Notes under the pieces: model-generated | Told to the model about the DNA's origin: nothing | Databases searched by the model: none | Seen by the model: only the letters and a program-made list of their open reading frames with translations | In this document: piece after piece, positions 34,171-42,696 of the stretch | Position numbering within the stretch: position 1 is the stretch's first letter | How the letters are laid out: every line of letters begins with the position of its first letter | Made by a program: the position numbers and the translations under genes | DNA from: an uncultured Ruminococcus sp. | GTDB taxonomy: Bacteria; Bacillota; Clostridia; Oscillospirales; Ruminococcaceae | NCBI GenBank assembly: GCA_900543145.1 | Contig: UQPZ01000009.1 | Location: 11,114 to 75,113 of the forward strand | Length of the DNA: 64,000 nt | Direction of reading: 5' to 3'

Positions 34171-36117
34171 TTATTTAGCCTTTGACGAAATTTCAAGGTT
34201 AAGTTTTTCAAGCAGATCGCCGCAGGATATTGCTCCAAGCTCGCCTTCCTTACGCGAACGAACCGAAACTGTTCCGCTTTCGACCTCCTTATCTCCTATT
34301 ATGATCATATACGGTATTCTTTCGAGTCGTGCCGATTTGATCTTAGGACCTATATTTTCACTGCGCTTGTCAACCGTTACCCTCATGCCCATTTCGGTCA
34401 TTTTATCAGCAAGCTTCTGTGCATATTCGATATGCTCTTCTCCGATAGGCATGAGCCTTGCCTGCTCAGGAGCAAGCCATAGCGGAAGCACTCCTGCAAA
34501 ATGCTCAAGCATATAAGCAAGAGTTCTCTCATAGCAGCCCAGTGAAGTCCTGTGAATAATATACGGCAGCTTCTTCTGACCATCCTTGTCAACATAATAC
34601 ATTCCGAACTTTTCAGCCAGCAGCATATCTATCTGAATAGTTACGATAGTATCCTCCTTGCCGAATACGTTCTTATACTGAACATCAAGCTTAGGGCCGT
34701 AAAACGCCGCTTCGTCAATTCCTATCTCATAATCAAGGCCTATATCGTCAAGTATCTTTTTCATTGCGTCCTGAGCGTGATTCCACTGCTCCGCCGTACC
34801 CTCGTACTTATTGCTCGGATTTGCAGGATCCCACTGAGAAAATCTGAACGTACAGTCCTCCAGCAGTCCTACGGTATCAAGCATATATTTCGCAAGCTCA
34901 AGACAGCCCTTGAACTCTTCCTCGAGCTGATCGGGGCGGAGTATATAATGACCCTCCGAGATCGTAAACTGGCGAACTCTGATAAGACCGTGCATTTCAC
35001 CGCTGTCCTCGTTTCTGAACAGTGTCGAAGTTTCCGTCAGGCGCATAGGAAGATCACGGTAGGAGCGCTGTCTGTTTAGGAATACCTGATACTGGAACGG
35101 ACATGTCATAGGACGAAGCGCAAAGCATTCCTTTTCCTCGTCGGCAGGGTCCCCCAATACGAATATTCCGTCAAGATAATGATCCCAGTGTCCTGAGATC
35201 TTATAAAGCTCACGCTTAGCGAAATACGGAGTTTTTGTAAGCAGGCAGCCTTTAGCCTGCTCTGTATCCTCTACCCATCTCTGCAAAAGCTGAATAACTC
35301 TTGCGCCCTTAGGCAGAAGAATAGGCAGTCCCTGACCGATATAGTCCACAGTCGTGAAATATTCAAGCTCTCTGCCTATCTTATTGTGATCCCTCAGCTT
35401 CGCTTCCTCCTGCTGCTTCAGAAATTCGTCCAGCATAGAAGCCTTAGGAAAAGCAGTTCCGTAAATACGTGAAAGCTGTCTGCCGTCCTCAGCCTTTCCC
35501 CAGTAAGCTCCTGTACATGAAAGCAGCTTTACAGCCTTTATAGGCGAAACGCTCATAAGATGAGGGCCGGCGCAGAGATCAACAAAATCCCCCTGCTTAT
35601 AGAAGGACAGCTTCTCGCCCTTATCGTCGTGCTTATGAATAAGCTCTGTTTTGTAATGCTCGTCCTTTTGCTCCATAAGTGCAAGAGCCTCATCTACAGG
35701 CAGCTCGAAGCGCTCCAGAGCATAGCCTTCCTTAGCAAGCTTTTTCATTTCAGCCTGTATTTTCTCCAGATCAGCGGGAGCGAAAGGCTTTGAAACCTCA
35801 AAATCGTAATAAAAACCCGTTTCGGTTGCAGGTCCTCTCGCAAGCTTAGCCTCGGGATAAAGATTCTTTACAGCCTGAGCCATAAGGTGAGAAGCCGTAT
35901 GCCAGAAGGTTTCCTTTCCCGCCTTTGAATCAAAGGTCATAACTTCAAATTCGCAGTCGCGGTCAACGACGGTTCTCATGTCGCAGACCTGACCGTCAAG
36001 CTTTACACAACAGGCAGCCTTGTAAAGTCCCATTCCAATGTCCTTGATTATCTCCGATGCCGGCATTGCCTGCCCGACCTCACGGAACGATCCGTCCTTA
36101 AGCTTCAGTTTTATCAT
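34171..36117 (-). CDS. thrS: Threonine--tRNA ligase
   Basis: A 648-aa class II synthetase that charges tRNA-Thr and edits mis-charged Ser-tRNA. Domains: TGS (about 1-63), editing domain with FWHTASHLMAQAV, catalytic core with motif 2 RNEDSGEMHGLIRVRQFT and class II motif 3 HRTSLGCYERTLAYMLEHF, and anticodon-binding domain at the C-terminus. Length is standard. RBS GGAGGAATAAAA. Only 51 nt separate it from the upstream methyltransferase gene, so no leader fits directly in front; the T-box at 38654-38944 upstream of the first operon gene most likely controls it. Confidence 0.98.
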   Translation of the reverse strand: MIKLKLKDGSFREVGQAMPASEIIKDIGMGLYKAACCVKLDGQVCDMRTVVDRDCEFEVMTFDSKAGKETFWHTASHLMAQAVKNLYPEAKLARGPATETGFYYDFEVSKPFAPADLEKIQAEMKKLAKEGYALERFELPVDEALALMEQKDEHYKTELIHKHDDKGEKLSFYKQGDFVDLCAGPHLMSVSPIKAVKLLSCTGAYWGKAEDGRQLSRIYGTAFPKASMLDEFLKQQEEAKLRDHNKIGRELEYFTTVDYIGQGLPILLPKGARVIQLLQRWVEDTEQAKGCLLTKTPYFAKRELYKISGHWDHYLDGIFVLGDPADEEKECFALRPMTCPFQYQVFLNRQRSYRDLPMRLTETSTLFRNEDSGEMHGLIRVRQFTISEGHYILRPDQLEEEFKGCLELAKYMLDTVGLLEDCTFRFSQWDPANPSNKYEGTAEQWNHAQDAMKKILDDIGLDYEIGIDEAAFYGPKLDVQYKNVFGKEDTIVTIQIDMLLAEKFGMYYVDKDGQKKLPYIIHRTSLGCYERTLAYMLEHFAGVLPLWLAPEQARLMPIGEEHIEYAQKLADKMTEMGMRVTVDKRSENIGPKIKSARLERIPYMIIIGDKEVESGTVSVRSRKEGELGAISCGDLLEKLNLEISSKAK

Positions 36118-36168
36118 TTTTATTCCTCCATATAAATTATTATTTACCGTAATGCTCTTAATTATAGT

Positions 36169-36957
36169 TTATTTCCCGAGTCTTAATAAGGTTAATGCCG
36201 CATAGTGCTTTATTTTAAAGCTTTCCGGATAATTGCCCAGCATTTCAAGGTGTTCCTTTTCAAAAGAGCGTATCTCAGCTTCCGAAAGCGACGCTCCCAC
36301 TCCGCGGCACGCTTTCATTCTTCCGTTCCAGCTTTCTCTCGTAAAGGGGATCTCCAGATCTATTACCTCTTCACAGACAGTTTCAAAGCTTTCTGAATAG
36401 ATCTCAGGGATAAAAACGGGACGCCTTGTTTCTCCTGCTCCTGTCCAGCAGGGGTTGTATTTAAGGATAATAGCCTCGCTTTTACCTGCTATTTCGTCCT
36501 CAAAAGGAAGCCAGCTCATATATCCTATCAGCAAAGCGCCCTCAGGCTTCAGCATTTTCAGAAGCTTTGGAACAAGCCTTTTGTGATCAAAGTAGAAAAA
36601 ACAGGTAAATGCAGTGACGACATCAAAGCTGTTTTCGGGAAAGTCAATTTCCTCAGACGGAGTGATTAAGAAATCTATATCCATATTGTTTTCTGCAGCA
36701 AGACGCTTTGCATACCCGATCTGATTTTCGGAAATATCGGCAGCGGTAAACCTTGCCCCGTACTTATACATATTCCTGGGAATAACCCCAGTTCCGGTTC
36801 CAAGGTCAAGGACCTTCTGACCGTTTGTGCAAAGTTCCCACGAAAGCACCTTATCGTAAAGCTCCTGGGGATATATGTCACGGTATTTTGCATAATCCTC
36901 CGAGGTGCGTCCCCAATCGAACGCTTTCCCTCCGTCTATTGAAGCATTTGCTGTCAT
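36169..36957 (-). CDS. Class I SAM-dependent methyltransferase
   Basis: A 262-aa methyltransferase. SAM motif I VLDLGTGTGVIPRNMYKYG, the acidic residue ending strand 2 (FTAADISENQIGYA), and motif IV region FDVVTAFTCFFYFDH are clear. The C-terminal half has KHYAALTLLRLGK, typical of SAM enzymes of the UbiE/methyltransf_11 kind. It starts 4 nt after the stop of the lipase-like gene, with AAGGAAAGGATT upstream. Target unknown. It lies in the T-box-led operon between a lipase-like gene and thrS. Confidence 0.85.
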   Translation of the reverse strand: MTANASIDGGKAFDWGRTSEDYAKYRDIYPQELYDKVLSWELCTNGQKVLDLGTGTGVIPRNMYKYGARFTAADISENQIGYAKRLAAENNMDIDFLITPSEEIDFPENSFDVVTAFTCFFYFDHKRLVPKLLKMLKPEGALLIGYMSWLPFEDEIAGKSEAIILKYNPCWTGAGETRRPVFIPEIYSESFETVCEEVIDLEIPFTRESWNGRMKACRGVGASLSEAEIRSFEKEHLEMLGNYPESFKIKHYAALTLLRLGK

Positions 36958-36960
36958 AGC

Positions 36961-38292
36961 TCAGAATCCTTTCCTTTTAAGCTCCGCCGCCAAGTCTATG
37001 TAAAACTCCCTGACATCAAAACCCTTTATATTCTCCCTGTTAAGATCTATAACGTCACCGTGGGTAATGCCCCTTTTCCCCTTAGGAGAAAGCATTGTAA
37101 AGCTGTCACCCCACTTCATCGAATCCACAGATACCAGTCCGTCGTTCTCGCCGTCAAAGTATTTTACAAGATGATAGGAAAGATTAAGGGGAAACTTCCC
37201 TCCTCTCGCATTTTCCGACTTTGAGCCTATACTCTGATAATATACCCCCTCGGCGTCGGGACATTTTTCGTTAAGCTCCGAGCAGCGTGAAGCCGTAAGG
37301 TCTGTGACCGCCGCAATAAAATCCGGAGCTTCATCTCCCGCTAATTTCAGAGCCGAATTATATTTGTCAGCAACCGACTGACAGACCTGATCCGAAACCT
37401 TGCCTAAAATATAATCCGCAAACTGACAGCCCCTGTGCGGCGTATTTACAGTAGTAAGACTTGCCGTATATTTATCTGCGCCAAGACAGCTCAGTGCATA
37501 GCGAGCGTCAAGTCCGCCCTTTGAATGAGCGATTATATTTACCTTGCCGCAGCCTGTTTCCTTTACGATACTCTCTATACGCTGTGCAAGCTCCTTCGCA
37601 CTGTTTTCAACGGAAGCCGCAGACTGCTGATTTCCGTAATATATCTCTGCCCCGTTTCTCTTCAATGCGGCGGGTATTCTTCCCCAGTAGCTGAAAAATC
37701 TGAAATCCCGAAAGAAAACCCCATGTACAAGCAGCAAAGGATATTTTGTGCTGCATACGGCGCTTTCCGCCCTTATACTGTCAAGCTCCAGCTTTTCCCT
37801 CTCAAAACGGCATTCAGCGGAAGCTATACTGATTGTTTTTATAAGCACTGCAATATTAAGCACAGGTATCATTCCGCAGACAGCGCCTATCACTCGCCAT
37901 TTTATGCCCAGCTGAACCGACGTAAGATAAAGCCTCGCCGTTCCGTTCCAGAACAGAATGAATTCAGCTACGGCGGCAATAACCGTATTTAAAATTATAT
38001 CGGAAGCGCTCAGATCCGAAAAACATATAAGATAAATCAGAAAAGCGGCGCTTGCGGTTACCGATACAAGAAAGACCTTCAGCAGCCTTATGCCGTTTTT
38101 AAGCGTTTTTATGCGTTTTGCCGGCTGCTTTTTAAAAGTCGGCGCAATACTGAACTTTATATACCATAGCGAAGCGGCAATACAATATATTACAGTAAGC
38201 GCAGTTCCGGCATTAAGCAGCTTCAGCGCCGCCGCCGAATTTACCGCCGCAGTCATCAGCAGCGACTGAAATACCGTCATCAATATTTCCAT
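36961..38292 (-). CDS. Membrane-anchored alpha/beta hydrolase, lipase-like
   Basis: A 443-aa protein with four or five N-terminal hydrophobic segments (about 8-45, 73-92, 97-118 and 135-155) followed by an alpha/beta hydrolase domain. The oxyanion region YPLLLVHGVFFRDFRFFSYWG, nucleophile elbow IIAHSKGGLDARYAL (GxSxG with Ala at the first position) and the late Asp/His region DGLVSVDSMKW / ITHGDVID resemble triacylglycerol lipases of the EstA/LipA kind. The catalytic site is probably on the outer face or in the membrane interface. Second gene of the T-box operon. Confidence 0.82.
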   Translation of the reverse strand: MEILMTVFQSLLMTAAVNSAAALKLLNAGTALTVIYCIAASLWYIKFSIAPTFKKQPAKRIKTLKNGIRLLKVFLVSVTASAAFLIYLICFSDLSASDIILNTVIAAVAEFILFWNGTARLYLTSVQLGIKWRVIGAVCGMIPVLNIAVLIKTISIASAECRFEREKLELDSIRAESAVCSTKYPLLLVHGVFFRDFRFFSYWGRIPAALKRNGAEIYYGNQQSAASVENSAKELAQRIESIVKETGCGKVNIIAHSKGGLDARYALSCLGADKYTASLTTVNTPHRGCQFADYILGKVSDQVCQSVADKYNSALKLAGDEAPDFIAAVTDLTASRCSELNEKCPDAEGVYYQSIGSKSENARGGKFPLNLSYHLVKYFDGENDGLVSVDSMKWGDSFTMLSPKGKRGITHGDVIDLNRENIKGFDVREFYIDLAAELKRKGF

Positions 38293-38313
38293 TTCTATCT
38301 CCCCCGTTAAAAA

Positions 38314-38634
38314 CTAAAACGATCTATACAGCGACCTTGATATAAAAATATAGACCCAGAAGCATAACAGCGCAACGCTCAGCAGCGACAGAATATCCGT
38401 CAGGATACGTCTGAGAGTTTTATTTATATATGATCTGCCGTTTTTATCCCTGCCGCTTGACAGCTGCCCGAAAAATGTGCTGAACCAGTAGGTAACTATA
38501 AAAATCGGCATAAAAGTCAGAAAGCCCTGCTGATATGAAATCTTCTGAGTATATGCAAGATACGAATAATACGCCGCAGCTCCGTCAGCTGCAAGTACAG
38601 CCAGATAGCAAAATGTTCCCAATACTTTTCTCAT
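38314..38634 (-). CDS. Small membrane protein, first gene of the T-box operon
   Basis: A 106-aa protein I do not recognise, with three hydrophobic segments (about 4-22, 34-52 and 79-99) and basic loops (SGRDKNGRSYINKTLRR). I use the ATG at 38634 (MRKVLGTF) after AAAAAGGGTG; the longer frame reaches into the terminator of the T-box. It begins right after the T-box terminator and is 21 nt from the lipase-like gene, so the T-box directly gates its expression. No function assigned. Confidence 0.72.
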   Translation of the reverse strand: MRKVLGTFCYLAVLAADGAAAYYSYLAYTQKISYQQGFLTFMPIFIVTYWFSTFFGQLSSGRDKNGRSYINKTLRRILTDILSLLSVALLCFWVYIFISRSLYRSF

Positions 38635-38653
38635 ATATACACCCTTTTTAAAT

Positions 38654-38944
38654 AAAAAATCCCGCAAAAAGCACAGCAATGCTCTTTACGGGACGATACA
38701 TTTATCGTGGTTCCACCCTGATTCATGCGGAAAAACTCCGCACCTCTGTCCGCTCAGCGAAATCGGCTAAGCGTAAGTTCTGTAACGGGAACTGTCCGTC
38801 GCTTATTAGGCGCGCTCAAAGGCGGTATCTTTAAATCACGGAACTCACGCTGCTTTCAGCCGGCGGCAGCGCTCTCTGAACAGCTCCGATACGATATTAA
38901 AGCTTCCTTATCTCAGCTTTCAAATATAATGGTATTATTTCATG
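38654..38944 (-). ncRNA. T-box leader (tRNA-sensing riboswitch), probably threonine-specific
   Basis: The hallmark T-box sequence AGGGTGGAACCACG is at 38706-38719 on the minus strand, followed by a terminator hairpin (CCCGTAAAGAGCA / TGCTTTTTGCGGG, 38661-38692) ending in TTTTTT. The predicted transcript starts near 38944. ACC (Thr) in GATACCGCC at 38824-38826 is a plausible specifier codon about 120 nt from the start. Uncharged tRNA-Thr would stabilise the antiterminator and switch on the downstream operon that ends in thrS. Confidence 0.9.
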
Positions 38945-38950
38945 TGTAAT

Positions 38951-38979
38951 AGTTTATCACTGTTTTCCCCTTTTGTCAA
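38951..38979 (-). promoter_or_regulatory. Promoter of the T-box operon
   Basis: Minus strand TTGACA (38974-38979), 17-nt spacer, TAAACT (38951-38956). Confidence 0.8.
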
Positions 38980-39030
38980 GGACTTTTTATTAAACAGTCT
39001 GCTTTTTTGTATAATTGTATAAAAAATACC

Positions 39031-39059
39031 TTGACAATCCGGGAAAATTATTATACAAT
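39031..39059 (+). promoter_or_regulatory. Promoter of the leader RNA upstream of rny
   Basis: TTGACA (39031-39036), 17-nt spacer, TACAAT (39054-39059); predicted start near 39066, back to back with the T-box promoter. Confidence 0.75.
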
Positions 39060-39065
39060 AATATT

Positions 39066-39275
39066 ATGCATTATGTTTTTATATATGGTGAGAATTCTGA
39101 CAGGTTTAGCCTGCCTTCGTATAAACGTCGGCAAGCTTCAAAAAGACTTAATCGTTTTCAACATTTATTATAAAATTAATATGCTGATTTGTAACTTTAC
39201 AATTTTATATTGAATTGGCATTGCATTTTAAGAACGGTACATTACAGATGAACGTTTTGCTGTAATGTTCTTTTT
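39066..39275 (+). ncRNA. Candidate terminated leader RNA / small RNA upstream of rny
   Basis: About 210 nt from a good promoter to an intrinsic terminator (ACATTACAG / CTGTAATGT then TCTTTTT at 39239-39275), only 40 nt before the rny start codon. Transcription must read through this terminator to reach rny unless another promoter exists. A 35-codon basic frame starts at the predicted 5' end (39066) but has no support beyond being open. No known riboswitch recognised. Confidence 0.5.
39239..39275 (+). terminator. Intrinsic terminator just before rny
   Basis: ACATTACAG / CTGTAATGT stem, 12-nt loop, then CTTTTT; lies between the leader promoter and the rny RBS. Confidence 0.7.
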
Positions 39276-39314
39276 ATGCAGCGCCAAAATAATCGAGGAG
39301 GAGGAAAGCTATAC

Positions 39315-40880
39315 ATGAGTATAGAAATCGCAGTTTTGCTGATTGTGGTTGCTCTCGTCGCCGGTGCGGCTGTAAGCGGATTTATAAGCTTTAAACAGGG
39401 CATTAAATACAGACAGAAAACCGCAGAAGCTGCAATGGGTTCCGCTGAAAAAGAAGCTGAAAGGATCGTTGAGGACGCTAAGAAAACAGCGGAAACTATG
39501 AAAAAGGAAGCTCTGGTCGAAGCGAAGGACGAAATACATAAGTCCAGGCAGGAAACCGAGAAGGAACTGAAGGAACGGCGCATCGAGGTTTCAAGACAGG
39601 AGCGCAGGATCAACCAGAAGGAAGAAACTATCGACCGTAAGCTTGACAATCTTGAAAAAAAGGAAGAAACGCTCCAGAACAAGCTGAAATCCGCCGATGA
39701 AAAGATGGCGGAGGCTGACAGAATAAAAAATTCTCAGCTGGATATGCTTGAAAAGATCTCTGAATTTACTAAGGAACAGGCTAAGGAATACCTGCTCAGC
39801 AATCTTGAAAACGAGCTTGTTCATGAAAAGGCGGTCAAGGTTTCAAACTTTGAAACACAGATCAAAGACGACTGCGACGCAAAGGCAAGGCAGTATATTT
39901 CTCTTGCTATTGCCAGATGTGCGGCTGATCAGGTTTCAGAAACCGCAGTTTCAGTTGTTCCGCTGCCCAACGACGAAATGAAGGGCAGGATCATCGGACG
40001 AGAGGGAAGAAATATCAGAACGATAGAGACCCTTACAGGAGTAGATCTTATTATCGACGATACTCCCGAAGCTATTACACTTTCCTGCTTTGATCAGGTA
40101 AGACGCGAAGTTGCCAGGATCGCTCTTGAAAAGCTTATTCAGGACGGAAGAATCCATCCGACGCGTATTGAGGAAATGGTTGACAAGGCAAGGCGAGAGG
40201 TCGAGTACAAGATAAAGCAGGAGGGCGAACGTGCAGTTCTCGAATGCAACGTTCATAATCTCAATCACGAGCTTGTTAAGCTTATCGGACGTTTAAGATT
40301 CAGGACAAGCTACAGACAAAACGTTCTTGACCATTCCATTGAGGTTTCACACCTTGCGGGAATGATGGCTTCGGAGCTTGGAGTAGACGCAAACCTTGCA
40401 AGGCGCGCAGGACTTCTGCATGATATAGGCAAGGCTCTCAGCTATGAAATCGAAGGCTCTCATGTTCAGATAGGCGTTGACGTCTGCAAGAAGTACAAGG
40501 AAAACGCCGACGTTATCCACGCTATCGAGGCTCATCACGGCGACGTTGAAACTCATACCGTTGTAGCGGCTCTTGTACAGGCGGCTGACGCTATTTCAGC
40601 TGCAAGACCGGGAGCAAGAAGCGAGAATTATGAAAATTATATCAAGCGTCTTCAGAAGCTTGAAGAAATATGCACTTCTTATGACGGCGTTGAAAGATCA
40701 TACGCTATGCAGGCCGGACGAGAGGTAAGAATAATGATCAAGCCTGAAAAGATCAATGATGAAAAAATGGTTCTTGTCGCAAGGGAGATCGCAAAGAGAA
40801 TCGAAGACGAGATGGATTATCCGGGACAGATCAAGGTTAATCTTATCCGTGAAAGCAGAGCGGTTGAATACGCAAAATAA
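39315..40880 (+). CDS. rny: Ribonuclease Y
   Basis: A 521-aa membrane-anchored endoribonuclease that initiates mRNA decay. Order: N-terminal transmembrane helix (about 4-26), long Glu/Lys-rich coiled coil (about 35-200), KH domain with GRIIGREGRNIRTIE and VDLIIDDTPEAI, HD domain with ARRAGLLHDIGKA and IEAHHGD. Length matches the family. The start is ATG at 39315 (MSIEIAVLL) with GGAGG about 10 nt upstream; a start at 39276 overlaps the preceding terminator. A terminator follows at 40919. Possible control by the terminated leader upstream. Confidence 0.97.
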   Translation: MSIEIAVLLIVVALVAGAAVSGFISFKQGIKYRQKTAEAAMGSAEKEAERIVEDAKKTAETMKKEALVEAKDEIHKSRQETEKELKERRIEVSRQERRINQKEETIDRKLDNLEKKEETLQNKLKSADEKMAEADRIKNSQLDMLEKISEFTKEQAKEYLLSNLENELVHEKAVKVSNFETQIKDDCDAKARQYISLAIARCAADQVSETAVSVVPLPNDEMKGRIIGREGRNIRTIETLTGVDLIIDDTPEAITLSCFDQVRREVARIALEKLIQDGRIHPTRIEEMVDKARREVEYKIKQEGERAVLECNVHNLNHELVKLIGRLRFRTSYRQNVLDHSIEVSHLAGMMASELGVDANLARRAGLLHDIGKALSYEIEGSHVQIGVDVCKKYKENADVIHAIEAHHGDVETHTVVAALVQAADAISAARPGARSENYENYIKRLQKLEEICTSYDGVERSYAMQAGREVRIMIKPEKINDEKMVLVAREIAKRIEDEMDYPGQIKVNLIRESRAVEYAK

Positions 40881-40918
40881 TTTTAAGGCAAAGCCGCTTT
40901 AACGCAGCTGCCTTCATT

Positions 40919-40952
40919 CGGCGGGCAAAAAAGTTGTCCGCCGATTTTTAGT
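40919..40952 (+). terminator. Intrinsic terminator after rny
   Basis: CGGCGGGCAA-AAAAG-TTGTCCGCCG followed by ATTTTTAG. Confidence 0.85.
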
Positions 40953-40970
40953 TTTAAGGGAGGTATTACT

Positions 40971-42467
40971 TTGGGAGAGAAAAAGCATCTGTTCGGATCA
41001 ACGGAAAAATCTGATTTTATATTGAATATGACCGAACAGGGAACAAAAAAGCTGTGCGGTATTTACTGTATGATCGCAATGCTTATCGTTGCCCTTGCCG
41101 CAATTCCATATTATCTTACAAAGGATATTGTAGATTATGTCAGCACTGAAACCGGCTTTGAGGTAACTCATTATTTAAGTGAGAAGCTTGTTTTTCTTGT
41201 ATCGACTCTTTTTATTGCCGCAGGACTTATCGGCTTTCTGATTTTTCTTGTAGGTCATATCAAGCAGGAGGTAATAATAAAAAACAACAAGGCTCTGCTC
41301 TGGTTCGCAGGATTTATTACAGTCAGCGTGATCTCGACCCTTTGTGCCGACAGCATAATGTACGCATTTTACGGCTATTTAGACAGATCGGAGGGTCTGC
41401 TTTCAATTCTGGGCTATCTGGGATTTTTCGCAATGGCTATGACAGTTACCGGGGATAACTGGAGACTCAGAATATCTGACGTTCTGGTAGGTATAGGAGC
41501 AGTAAACGGAGTGATCGGAATATTGCAGAGCATTCCGTCTGTCGGAAGCAAAATACCTAATTATTTTCAATATCTGTTCAAGGACTTCGGTACTGCCGTC
41601 GGCGAAGGAGAAGTAGTTATTGATAATTTGATACATACGGAAGGATATATCGCAACAGGTCTGGCCGCTACGCCTTTTGCTCTTGCCGCGCTGCTTACCA
41701 TTGCCTTTGCCGCAGCCGTTTCGGGAGCCGCTTTTGACAGATCTGTACCAAGACGTATCCTGTACCTTGTATCAGCCGCAGTAATGTCGGTATGCGCCGC
41801 ATTTACAAGAGTTCTTCCTGCGGTTATAGGAATCTGTGCCGCAGCGGCTGCCGCAGCCCTGATAGGCATAATAAGAAAAATAAAAGCGGAGGAAAAGCCG
41901 TCTGCACTGCCTGCTTTAAGCGGTATTCTGATAGCTGCGCTTTCGTTGGGGATAATATTCGGCTCGGGTCTGAGCAGCTTTAAAGATGAGCAGATAATAT
42001 TTACCGACTGCTACGACAGGCTTTCTATCTCAGCAGGAGCAAGGGAGGATACCTCGTCATGGATCTACTCATACCTTTGGGACGACGGAATGTATGTTGT
42101 TCAGAATCACCCTGTTCTCGGAACAGGACCTGATAACTGGGGAACAATGTACAGTCTCGGTGCTGTTATCGACCGCTCATATAACGAATATATTGACACT
42201 GCGGCTCAGCGCGGTATCTTTTGTCTTATTATTTATGTTTTTATTCTGCTGATAACCTTGAAAAAAGCCTTTGAAGCAGTAACAGGGTTTATACGGCAGA
42301 AAAACAACTGGGTAAGCGCCGCTGTAACCTGCGCAGTTATCGCATATATTATACAGGCGTTCTTCAATATCAGCTCTGTTTCAAGCACTCCTTTCTTCTG
42401 GCTGTGTATCGGACTTATCTGGAGCTATACGGCTAAGGGGAAAGTGAAAAATACAAAGCAAAAGTAA
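40971..42467 (+). CDS. O-antigen ligase/polymerase-like membrane protein (Wzy/WaaL family)
   Basis: A 498-aa protein with about twelve hydrophobic segments and the Wzy_C signature between late helices: QNHPVLGTGPDNWGTMYSL followed by SYNEYIDTAAQRGIFCLIIYVF. In Gram-positives these proteins polymerise or ligate cell-surface glycans. The start is TTG at 40971 with GGGAGG 7 nt upstream. It stands alone after the rny terminator, with its own terminator at 42473. No glycosyltransferase cluster surrounds it, so the glycan is unknown. Confidence 0.82.
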   Translation: MGEKKHLFGSTEKSDFILNMTEQGTKKLCGIYCMIAMLIVALAAIPYYLTKDIVDYVSTETGFEVTHYLSEKLVFLVSTLFIAAGLIGFLIFLVGHIKQEVIIKNNKALLWFAGFITVSVISTLCADSIMYAFYGYLDRSEGLLSILGYLGFFAMAMTVTGDNWRLRISDVLVGIGAVNGVIGILQSIPSVGSKIPNYFQYLFKDFGTAVGEGEVVIDNLIHTEGYIATGLAATPFALAALLTIAFAAAVSGAAFDRSVPRRILYLVSAAVMSVCAAFTRVLPAVIGICAAAAAAALIGIIRKIKAEEKPSALPALSGILIAALSLGIIFGSGLSSFKDEQIIFTDCYDRLSISAGAREDTSSWIYSYLWDDGMYVVQNHPVLGTGPDNWGTMYSLGAVIDRSYNEYIDTAAQRGIFCLIIYVFILLITLKKAFEAVTGFIRQKNNWVSAAVTCAVIAYIIQAFFNISSVSSTPFFWLCIGLIWSYTAKGKVKNTKQK

Positions 42468-42472
42468 AATTA

Positions 42473-42520
42473 TAAAAGCCCTGCTGAATAAATAAACAGC
42501 AAGGCTTTTGCTTTATTTTT
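42473..42520 (+). terminator. Intrinsic terminator of the O-antigen ligase-like gene
   Basis: AAAAGCCCTGCTG / CAGCAAGGCTTTT hairpin followed by GCTTTATTTTT. Confidence 0.85.
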
Positions 42521-42621
42521 ACCGGCTCAGATAATTTATGCTGAATACTGAGATAGTCTGAGCCTTTACAGGTATACTCCGTCTACGGCTGGTCAAATAA
42601 CGCCATGCCGTATTCGTCGGA

Positions 42622-42674
42622 CAAAAAGATCCCCTGCTGTCAAGCGGCAAAAGTACCGAACCTGACAGCAGGGG
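42622..42674 (-). terminator. Intrinsic terminator of GH130
   Basis: Minus strand CCCCTGCTGTCA / TGACAGCAGGGG, 12 bp perfect, then ATCTTTTTG. Confidence 0.88.
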
Positions 42675-42696
42675 ATAAACTTATTTATCTGATAGC

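Noticed and set aside
39066..39173. 35-codon ORF starting at the predicted 5' end of the rny leader
   Set aside because: No RBS (it would have to be leaderless) and no homology; kept only as part of the leader RNA.
40971..42467. FtsW/RodA identity for the polytopic protein
   Set aside because: The NHPVLGTGPDNW and SYNEYIDTAAQRG motifs fit the O-antigen ligase/Wzy family, not SEDS proteins.
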